The notes under the pieces were generated by a model. That model searched no databases and was not told where the DNA came from. It saw nothing but the letters and a program-made list of their open reading frames with translations. Positions 1-4,632 of a DNA stretch of 5,491 bases are shown here, piece by piece (position 1 is the stretch's first letter; every line of letters begins with the position of its first letter). Position numbers and translations under genes: made by a program. Source of the stretch: QQUD01 sp039029915 (GTDB lineage Bacteria; Chloroflexota; Anaerolineae; Promineifilales; Promineifilaceae). The stretch is taken from NCBI GenBank assembly GCA_039029915.1, contig JBCCFD010000507.1, positions 1 to 5,491 on the forward strand, written 5' to 3'.

Positions 1-54
1 ACTCATCTTTGCGCTTTTTGCGTTCTTAACACTCTTTAATTAATATCACTACAG

Positions 55-79
55 ATGCAAATTTGATTATCTTGCGTAT
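55..79 (+). promoter_or_regulatory. Candidate ECF-type promoter upstream of the sigma gene (copy 1 of a two-copy motif)
   Basis: The sequence reads ATGCAAA (55-61), nine bases, then CTTGCGTAT (71-79). The same two blocks with the same 9-base gap recur at 1792-1816 upstream of the DUF4331 gene, and nowhere else that I can find. The second block contains CGTA, resembling the CGT core of many ECF sigma -10 elements; the first would be the -35 element. If so, transcription would start around 84-88, only a few bases before the ATG at 93. That would fit the absence of a visible Shine-Dalgarno sequence there. The repeat and spacing are seen; the promoter role and autoregulation by the adjacent sigma factor are inferred. 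Confidence 0.5.
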
Positions 80-92
80 TCACTATTAGAAA

Positions 93-668
93 ATGGAACT
101 AACCGATTTAACGGATGAGCAATTAATGGCTCATATCATCAATCGAAATAATGACGCTCTTGAGGTTATTTATGATCGATATGCCGCTATCGTTATGGGG
201 GTCGCTTTCCGCATCCTACAAAATCGGCAGTCCGCAGAAGAGGTGGTACAAGAGACTTTTTGGCGCGTCTGGGATCGAGCCTCGGGTTTTGATGCCTATC
301 GTGGTAGTTTCAAAAGCTGGTTATTCAGTATTGCCCGCCGATATGCTATTGATTTAACTCGGCGTGCTAAGGTTCGGCCAGACACGGCCGTTAATGAATC
401 TGAAGCCGACCAAATGCTCAGAGCGCCTTCTTCAGAAAATGTGGTGGAATCCGTCATCAGTGCTATCGAACGGGCGGAAGTTAAAGCGGCTATTGCCACC
501 TTACCACCTGATCAAACGCAGGTCATTCAGATGGCCTACTATGAGGGACTCACCCGAAGGGAAATTGCAACAGCGACCCAAACCCCCGTTGGCACCATTC
601 ACACCAGGGCACGATTGGCCTTAAAAAAATTACAATCTGTGCTTCAGGGGGAAGGATCAAGCACATGA
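93..668 (+). CDS. ECF-type RNA polymerase sigma factor, SigK-like
   Basis: This 191-residue protein has the normal two-domain ECF sigma layout and length. Region 2 lies at about residues 24-92: it includes YDRYAAIVMGVAF, a QSAEEVVQETFWRVW helix and a GSFKSWLFSIARRYAIDLTR stretch that in this family binds core polymerase and recognises the -10 element. A variable linker (about 93-124) follows. Region 4 (about 125-180) carries LPPDQTQVIQMAYYEGLTRR and a helix-turn-helix ending in PVGTIHTRARLALKKL, which contacts the -35 element. It would redirect RNA polymerase to its own promoter set and be held inactive by the downstream anti-sigma factor, whose ATG overlaps its stop (ATGA, 665-668). No clear ribosome binding site precedes the ATG at 93; the start is chosen because it precedes the conserved domain by the usual distance. 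Family assignment is firm; the SigK subgroup is judged from the RskA-like partner. Confidence 0.93.
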   Translation: MELTDLTDEQLMAHIINRNNDALEVIYDRYAAIVMGVAFRILQNRQSAEEVVQETFWRVWDRASGFDAYRGSFKSWLFSIARRYAIDLTRRAKVRPDTAVNESEADQMLRAPSSENVVESVISAIERAEVKAAIATLPPDQTQVIQMAYYEGLTRREIATATQTPVGTIHTRARLALKKLQSVLQGEGSST

Positions 669-1525
669 CAGAACATATCGAAGACCTCTTCCCGTTTTAC
701 GCAATGGACGCTTTAACGGATGAGGAAAAACAACAAGTTGATATTTATATCAAAGAGAACCCTGAAGCGGAGCCTCGTCTTCGGGCATTCTTCGATTCTG
801 CCGAGTTGCTTCCTTTTGAAAATGAATCAATGGCCCCTTCCCCTGAAGTAAAAGCTGCATTGATTCATCGGGTTCGAGAAGACAAAAAACCTAAACACGC
901 ACCACAAGCACAAAAATCTAACAAACGTTCATGGTGGGATGGCCTGTTTGCTCCCAAAGCACCCGCTATTTTTGCACCAGCAGTCCCCGTGTTAATCGGC
1001 CTATTAATTTTTGCCTTCTTCCGCAACAGTGGCATGATTCGCCAACTCAATGACACTATCTCTGAACAACAAAGCGCCATTGTTGACCTGCAAACTGAAT
1101 TAGATAATCAACGCACCACAATTGATACTCAGCTTGCTGATTTAGAAACCCAACAAATTCAGCTGGATGACCAACAAGTTGCATTATCGATTTACACGGC
1201 CGTTAATGCCCAAATCGTCACGATTGAATCGACAGGCTTACAACCCGATGCAACAGGACGACTGACATATGATCCTGATACACGTCGAGCCATCTTGGAT
1301 GTCATCGCCCTGGCCAACGATCCAGAAACGGTGTATCAGCTGTGGTTTATTCAGGGTGAAACCCCGATATCAGCAGGTGTTTTTGATGTGGATGAATCAG
1401 GAAGCGAGATGTTTGTGGTAGATACGGCCGTGCCACTCACCTTTGACGCGATTGGTATATCCATTGAACCTCCTGGTGGTAGCGAGCAGCCCGGTGACAT
1501 TGTTCTATTGGGAACGGGCAGCTAG
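665..1525 (+). CDS. Membrane-anchored anti-sigma factor, RskA family
   Basis: This 286-residue protein is the expected partner of the sigma factor. The cytoplasmic N-terminal anti-sigma domain (about 1-75) begins EDLFPFYAMDALTDEEKQQV, the usual start of RskA-type domains, but has no HxxxCxxC zinc motif and no cysteine. A basic linker precedes one membrane segment at about 100-119 (AIFAPAVPVLIGLLIFAFF). Next comes a Gln/Asp-rich, probably coiled-coil stretch at about 124-175, then the RskA C-terminal domain (about 205-286) with YQLWFIQGETPISAGVF and IEPPGGSEQPGDIVLLG. In this family the outer domain senses an envelope signal, and proteolysis of the membrane protein frees the sigma factor. AAGGA at 652-656, 8 bases before the ATG, supports the start. 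The 4-base overlap implies translational coupling and balanced synthesis. The actual signal cannot be read from sequence. Confidence 0.9.
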   Translation: MTEHIEDLFPFYAMDALTDEEKQQVDIYIKENPEAEPRLRAFFDSAELLPFENESMAPSPEVKAALIHRVREDKKPKHAPQAQKSNKRSWWDGLFAPKAPAIFAPAVPVLIGLLIFAFFRNSGMIRQLNDTISEQQSAIVDLQTELDNQRTTIDTQLADLETQQIQLDDQQVALSIYTAVNAQIVTIESTGLQPDATGRLTYDPDTRRAILDVIALANDPETVYQLWFIQGETPISAGVFDVDESGSEMFVVDTAVPLTFDAIGISIEPPGGSEQPGDIVLLGTGS

Positions 1526-1555
1526 CTTTCCATATGACAATCTACTTAATCATCT

Positions 1556-1581
1556 GACTGTCAAGAGTTGACAGTCTTTTT
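1556..1581 (+). terminator. Intrinsic terminator of the sigma/anti-sigma operon
   Basis: GACTGTCAA (1556-1564) and TTGACAGTC (1568-1576) form a perfect 9-bp stem around a GAG loop; in RNA the innermost pair may open to give a 5-base loop. Five T residues follow directly (1577-1581). It sits 31 bases after the anti-sigma stop codon, the textbook position and form for Rho-independent termination. Confidence 0.85.
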
Positions 1582-1637
1582 GATCATTACGTCTAACAAA
1601 CATTCGCTAAATATAGTCCCATTGATGGGGCTTTTCC

Positions 1638-1669
1638 TTTTAGGGCGGTGATTAATCACCGCCCTAAAA
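1638..1669. repeat. Perfect 32-bp palindrome
   Basis: TTTTAGGGCGGTGATT (1638-1653) is followed with no spacer by its exact reverse complement (1654-1669). As RNA it would fold into a stem of about 14 bp with a UUAA loop. It is not a canonical terminator on either strand, because the T-tract lies on the 5' side of the stem and A residues follow it. Its GC-rich core stands out against AT-rich surroundings. It could be a backup or bidirectional transcription barrier, a binding site for a dimeric protein, or a member of a dispersed palindromic repeat family; one window cannot decide. Confidence 0.8.
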
Positions 1670-1791
1670 TTATACCGCTATACTATCCTAGCTTTAGTCT
1701 CTCACCATATAGAAGCTCAGAAAATCTACGTCTCTAAGCCTGAAAATCCCTCAAATTCAAACTCATTTCACCCAATTTCAAAATTCAATGA

Positions 1792-1816
1792 ATGCAAACA
1801 AATGCAGCTTGCGTAT
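1792..1816 (+). promoter_or_regulatory. Candidate ECF-type promoter for the DUF4331 gene (copy 2 of the motif)
   Basis: ATGCAAA (1792-1798), nine bases, then CTTGCGTAT (1808-1816) reproduces the element at 55-79 with the same spacing. The nine spacer bases match at only one position, so conservation is confined to the two blocks, as expected for -35 and -10 elements. Transcription starting near 1821-1825 would give a 5' leader of about 120 bases containing the 12-bp palindrome at 1882-1893. That both units respond to the same sigma factor is inferred. Confidence 0.5.
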
Positions 1817-1881
1817 ACCCCTATAGCGCAACGCAACGAGACCAATCAACAGAGCAACAAGATAGGTCAAATTGCAAAAAT

Positions 1882-1893
1882 GGATGGCCATCC
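1882..1893. promoter_or_regulatory. 12-bp perfect palindrome in the DUF4331 leader, possible operator
   Basis: GGATGGCCATCC is its own reverse complement. It lies 49 bases before the DUF4331 start codon and downstream of the candidate promoter, where a bound dimer could block transcription. A site this short can arise by chance, and no cognate regulator is identifiable. Confidence 0.3.
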
Positions 1894-1925
1894 TAGAAAT
1901 TTTTGTTTCAGTCAACATATTTTTT

Positions 1926-1930
1926 AGGAG
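1926..1930 (+). promoter_or_regulatory. Ribosome binding site fixing the DUF4331 start at 1942
   Basis: AGGAG ends 11 bases before the ATG at 1942. The frame is also open upstream to a TTG at 1903, but that start would place 13 extra residues before a well-formed signal peptide and put this ribosome binding site inside the coding sequence. The ATG at 1942 is therefore preferred. Confidence 0.75.
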
Positions 1931-1941
1931 ATATTCAAAAG

Positions 1942-3009
1942 ATGAAAAAGTTAAGCAAGATTTTGATTTGGAGCCTCGCAGTATTGGCTATGGTTGTGGG
2001 CCTTGCGGCTCAAAATATCGGCGCGGCCGATCATTTGGATGCACCTTTGGTACAAGCAGATGGACGAACGGATATTAACGACCTTTATGCATTTCAATCA
2101 CCAACCAATGCAGACAATGTCGTCTTCATTATGACCGTCAACCCGGCCGCAGGTGTCATCAGCGGCGACACCTTCCGCCCCAACTCAGCCTATGAGTTTA
2201 TGATTGATGAAACGGGCGACAGCAAAACTAACGCTCAATACGAAGTACGATTTGGCAAAGTAAACGCCAATGGTGAACAAGGCATTCGTCTTCGTCGTCG
2301 CGATATTGGTCAAGGTGGTTTTGTAACGGTTGCCAATGGTGTGACAGGAGACCACATTGCAGTTAACGGTGGCGGTATGCTAACTGCTGGGACATTCGAT
2401 GACCCATTCTTCTTTGACCTTGTTGCTTTCCAAGACCAAGTTTTGGGCGCAGGTGGCAGCCGTACTTTCTGTGATGGACAAGAAGTTGATTTCTTTGCAG
2501 GGCTGAACGTCAGCGCGATTGTATTGGAAGTACCACGCGCCAGCTTTGACTCTGATAACATCGGTGTCTGGGCTCGCACTCGCGCCAATGGTCCTCAAAT
2601 TGACCGTATGGGTCGTCCAGCAATTAACACCGTTTTAATTCCATCAGGCCAAAAGGATGCATTTAATCAAACAGCACCCGTCACAGATGTGGCCAACTGG
2701 CAGCAAACCTTCAGCGACACGATGTTGTTCTTGAGCAGTCTTGACGGAACTCCTTACTCACAAGCAGAAGCAGACGGTATCGCGGCTGTATTGGCACCAG
2801 ATATCCTCACCATTGACACTTCGAATCCAGCAGGATTTAACACGGCTCCGTTAAACGGCCGTCAATTAGCTGACGATGTGATTGACCTTGAATTGGTTGT
2901 TGTAACCGGTGGTTTCTTCGGTGGCAGCGCAGTTCTTTCTAGCGACTGTGTTGATGCAAATGATGTTGCATTCCCAGCGAACTTCCCCTACTTGGCACCA
3001 GCTCACTAA
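1942..3009 (+). CDS. Secreted DUF4331-family protein
   Basis: This 355-residue protein has a Sec-type signal peptide: MKKLSKILIW, then a hydrophobic core SLAVLAMVVGLAA, with likely cleavage near residue 28-29 (NIGAAD). The mature protein opens with DHLDAPLVQADGRTDINDLY, the hallmark DUF4331 start (acidic and His residues, then a DI.DLYAF motif). Further family-like blocks are NSAYEFMIDETGDSKTNAQY (81-100), PFFFDLVAFQ (155-164), IGVWART (207-213), DRMGRPAINTVLIPSGQKDA (221-240), a Leu-Asn-Gly-Arg-containing block near 304-313 and FPYLAPAH at the C-terminus. Two cysteines (177 and 336) could form a disulfide after export. The family has no established biochemical function; conserved acidic and His residues suggest possible metal binding, but that is speculation. 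The next gene is 108 bases downstream on the same strand with no clear terminator between, so co-transcription is likely. Confidence 0.9.
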   Translation: MKKLSKILIWSLAVLAMVVGLAAQNIGAADHLDAPLVQADGRTDINDLYAFQSPTNADNVVFIMTVNPAAGVISGDTFRPNSAYEFMIDETGDSKTNAQYEVRFGKVNANGEQGIRLRRRDIGQGGFVTVANGVTGDHIAVNGGGMLTAGTFDDPFFFDLVAFQDQVLGAGGSRTFCDGQEVDFFAGLNVSAIVLEVPRASFDSDNIGVWARTRANGPQIDRMGRPAINTVLIPSGQKDAFNQTAPVTDVANWQQTFSDTMLFLSSLDGTPYSQAEADGIAAVLAPDILTIDTSNPAGFNTAPLNGRQLADDVIDLELVVVTGGFFGGSAVLSSDCVDANDVAFPANFPYLAPAH

Positions 3010-3032
3010 TCTTTAGTCTTTCGCAATTGGGA

Positions 3033-3084
3033 TTATCCACAGGTTTCTCAGATGGTGATTTAAATCTGAGGAATCTGTGGGTAG
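3033..3084 (+). repeat. Long imperfect inverted repeat (RNA hairpin) between the DUF4331 and TPR genes
   Basis: CCACAGGTTTCTCAGAT (3037-3053) pairs with ATCTGAGGAATCTGTGG (3064-3080) across a 10-base loop. The two departures from perfect symmetry are both G-U pairs in the plus-strand transcript, so all 17 positions pair in the mRNA. Pairing can continue through 3033-3036 with 3081-3084, including two more G-U pairs. No T-tract follows, so it is not a simple terminator. Preservation of pairing through wobbles hints at selection at the RNA level, for example transcript stability, processing or differential expression of the two genes. Bases 3033-3041 also read TTATCCACA, the consensus DnaA box. 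Confidence 0.65.
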
Positions 3085-3104
3085 GAAATTTATCAAATTT
3101 ACCC
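3079..3104 (+). promoter_or_regulatory. Second hairpin abutting the TPR ribosome binding site
   Basis: GGGT (3079-3082) and AAATTT (3086-3091) can pair with AAATTT (3095-3100) and ACCC (3101-3104), leaving an AGG bulge and an ATC loop. The hairpin shares bases 3079-3084 with the preceding long hairpin, so the two are partly mutually exclusive. It ends exactly where the Shine-Dalgarno sequence AAAGGA (3105-3110) begins. The arrangement could tune ribosome access, but the AT-rich stem is weak and no ligand or switch is shown. Confidence 0.35.
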
Positions 3105-3117
3105 AAAGGACAATCAT

Positions 3118-4398
3118 ATGAAAAATTCCCGAATTTATACTTTACTTGTTGTCATGCTTTTACTCTTGGTTGGCTCTTATGGCTGGACCACTTCACAAAA
3201 TCGTTTGAGAGAAACGGCCGTTACCCCTGAGACTGCCTCCGTTGGCCTAGAACAAAGCACAACATCCTCACACAAAACAACCGATGAGCTGATCGCCTTT
3301 TGGCAAGCTCGTGTTGAAAACTCACCCTCTGACTACATTAGCATGACCCACTTAGGGAACAGCTATATCAATAAAGCGCGTGAAAGCGCTGATTTAAGCA
3401 ATTACACCACAGCTGGCCAAACCTTAGGCAAAGCATTAGATTTAAACCCAGATTATTTACCAGCCAAGGCATATTTAGCCGCTGTGCATTTTGCTCAACA
3501 TGAGTTTGAAAAAGCTCTAGCCCTAGCAGAAACCGTTTATTCAGAAGACCCTTCAGCTTTGCTCGCTTTAGCAATGATTGGGGATGTCCACATTGAGTTA
3601 GGCAATTATGAAGAGGCTTCAGCCGCCTATGAAACGCTTGCTGAAGCAAATGACAGCCCGGCTGTACTCAGCCGCATGGCCCGCCTCTCGTTTTTAAATG
3701 GACATACTGAAACGGCCGTTTATCTGCTCACCCAAGCTAAAGATGCCGCAGTGGAGGCAGGTTATCGAGGAGAAAGTTTAGCTTGGTATCAATATCAACT
3801 AGGCGAACTGTACATCCAAAAAGGGGATTTTGAAACGGCCGTTGTTTATTTTGATGCAGCTCTTGAAACCTACCCGGGTTACTATCTCCCCATTGAAGGT
3901 AAAGGGCATGTTGCCAACACCCTAGGCAATACCGAGGAAGCTATCGCATTCTATGAACAAATTATTACTCAAGCCCCTCAACCTGAATATTTAGCCACAT
4001 TAGGCAATCTTTATTTAGAAACAAACCAGCCTGAATTGGCGGCAACACAGTTTGATCTCATTGATGCATTGGCAGATGACAACCATCCTGAAGCAAAGCT
4101 CTTTAGTCATCAAGTCGCTGTGGTTTACCTTGAGGAAGGTATTCATTTAGATTGGGCGCTTGAAGTTGCAGAGTCCTCACTAGAAGTCCATCAAGATATT
4201 TACAGTTACGATCTCTATGCGTGGGCGTTGTATAAAAACGGCCGTTTTGAAGAAGCCGCTCAAGCAATCGAAGAAGCACTCAAGCTAAACACGCAGGATG
4301 CCGAACTTTTCACGCACGCTGGGGAAATCTATTCAGCAATTGGTCAACAGGATAATGCAGATGAACTGTTCGCCAAAGCAGAGTCATTAGCCCCCTAG
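3118..4398 (+). CDS. Membrane-anchored or exported tetratricopeptide-repeat (TPR) protein
   Basis: This 426-residue protein starts with a short basic N-terminus and one hydrophobic segment (residues 7-20, YTLLVVMLLLLVGS), a signal anchor or uncleaved signal peptide. The rest therefore probably faces outside the cytoplasm. A Thr/Ser-rich linker (about 30-55) leads into a helical TPR solenoid over about residues 60-426. Recognisable repeats include SYINKARESADLSNYTTAGQ then LGKALDLNPDY (82-113), IGDVHIELGNYEEASAAYET (154-173), LGELYIQKGDFETAVVYFDA (228-247), GHVANTLGNTEEAIAFYEQI (263-282), LGNLYLETNQPELAATQFD (295-313), LYAWALYKNGRFEEAAQAIE (366-385) and AGEIYSAIGQQDNADELFAK (401-420). TPR arrays bind proteins; no enzymatic domain is present. 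AAAGGA (3105-3110), 7 bases before the ATG, supports the start. Position suggests partnership with, or shared control with, the exported DUF4331 protein; the partner is inferred. Three of the nine ACGGCCGT repeats here encode the same Glu-Thr-Ala-Val. Confidence 0.88.
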   Translation: MKNSRIYTLLVVMLLLLVGSYGWTTSQNRLRETAVTPETASVGLEQSTTSSHKTTDELIAFWQARVENSPSDYISMTHLGNSYINKARESADLSNYTTAGQTLGKALDLNPDYLPAKAYLAAVHFAQHEFEKALALAETVYSEDPSALLALAMIGDVHIELGNYEEASAAYETLAEANDSPAVLSRMARLSFLNGHTETAVYLLTQAKDAAVEAGYRGESLAWYQYQLGELYIQKGDFETAVVYFDAALETYPGYYLPIEGKGHVANTLGNTEEAIAFYEQIITQAPQPEYLATLGNLYLETNQPELAATQFDLIDALADDNHPEAKLFSHQVAVVYLEEGIHLDWALEVAESSLEVHQDIYSYDLYAWALYKNGRFEEAAQAIEEALKLNTQDAELFTHAGEIYSAIGQQDNADELFAKAESLAP

Positions 4399-4399
4399 G

Positions 4400-4450
4400 T
4401 GTTCCAAAGTTTCTAAATTGCAACGCCTTTTTAAATAAAGCTTCGGAACA
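4400..4450 (+). repeat. Imperfect inverted repeat just after the TPR stop codon
   Basis: TGTTCCAAAG (4400-4409) and CTTCGGAACA (4441-4450) are reverse complements except for one base. They enclose 31 AT-rich bases, including CTTTTTAAATAAAG. The pairing would bring the stop codon close to the terminator at 4457-4480. It may be part of a composite 3' end structure; with such a long loop, chance is possible. Confidence 0.3.
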
Positions 4451-4456
4451 TCGAGG

Positions 4457-4480
4457 AACGACGGTTGCAACCGTCGTTTT
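4457..4480 (+). terminator. Intrinsic terminator of the DUF4331/TPR unit
   Basis: AACGACGGTTG (4457-4467) is followed directly by its exact reverse complement CAACCGTCGTT (4468-4478), and TTTT spans 4477-4480. In RNA this gives a GC-rich stem of about 9 bp with a small UGCA-type loop and a short U-tract, 58 bases after the TPR stop codon. The short U-tract makes it less canonical than the terminator at 1556-1581. Confidence 0.75.
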
Positions 4481-4572
4481 ATTCAAAACAGGAACTTCGT
4501 TTCACTTAATTTTCTTTCCTCTACAGATAAAAAAGGGTTCACAGAACAATTTTGCAGAATTCGGGGATTATC

Positions 4573-4632
4573 AAAATTGAATTAGGTTGGTTCTAGTGTT
4601 TGAAATTAACGGAACCAGCCTAATTTAATTTT
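4573..4632. terminator. Bidirectional hairpin terminator between convergent genes, overlapping the regulator's stop codon
   Basis: Bases 4573-4593 (AAAATTGAATTAGG then TTGGTTC) pair with 4612-4632 (GAACCAGCC then TAATTTAATTTT) around an 18-base loop. All 21 positions pair in the plus-strand transcript, two of them as G-U; on the minus strand those two are A-C mismatches. An A-tract on one arm and a T-tract on the other give the usual bidirectional terminator layout. The minus-strand regulator's stop codon (TAG, 4622-4620) lies inside the right arm. It probably ends the regulator's transcript and backs up the TPR terminator. Confidence 0.65.

Larger units (their letters stand above)
1526..1941 (+). 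other. 416-base intergenic region between the anti-sigma and DUF4331 genes
   Basis: I find no convincing gene here. In order it holds an intrinsic terminator (1556-1581), a weak CCCA/TGGG hairpin followed by a T-rich run (1618-1640), a perfect 32-bp palindrome (1638-1669), an AT-rich stretch with repeated ATTCAA/ATTTCA words (about 1750-1790), the second copy of the bipartite promoter-like motif (1792-1816), a 12-bp palindrome (1882-1893) and the DUF4331 ribosome binding site (1926-1930). The combination of terminator and new promoter indicates that the DUF4331 gene starts its own transcription unit instead of being read through from the sigma operon. Confidence 0.6.

Noticed and set aside
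18..46. Sigma-70-like promoter: TTGCGT (18-23), 17-base gap, TAATAT (41-46), upstream of the sigma gene
   Set aside because: Only 3 of 6 and 4 of 6 bases match the consensus in an AT-rich stretch where such matches are frequent. It may be a real housekeeping promoter, but the repeated bipartite motif at 55-79 is better supported.
1618..1640. Second terminator: CCCA/TGGG hairpin followed by CTTTTCCTTTT
   Set aside because: A 4-bp stem is too weak to call by itself, and the run of T residues is interrupted.
1903..1941. Longer DUF4331 start at a TTG (1903)
   Set aside because: It would add 13 residues before a complete signal peptide and bury the AGGAG ribosome binding site; the ATG at 1942 is the better start.
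2310..2598. Two overlapping minus-strand open frames inside the DUF4331 gene
   Set aside because: They are antisense shadows of a conserved coding region with no recognisable protein features.
3033..3100. Possible replication origin suggested by a DnaA box and AT-rich palindromes
   Set aside because: There is only one perfect box, other near-matches are isolated, and neither dnaA, dnaN nor a plasmid rep gene is in the window.
4547..4579. Inverted pair CAATTTTG (4547-4554) and CAAAATTG (4572-4579) as an operator
   Set aside because: The arms are short, AT-rich, 17 bases apart and overlap the convergent terminator hairpin; chance is likely in this composition.
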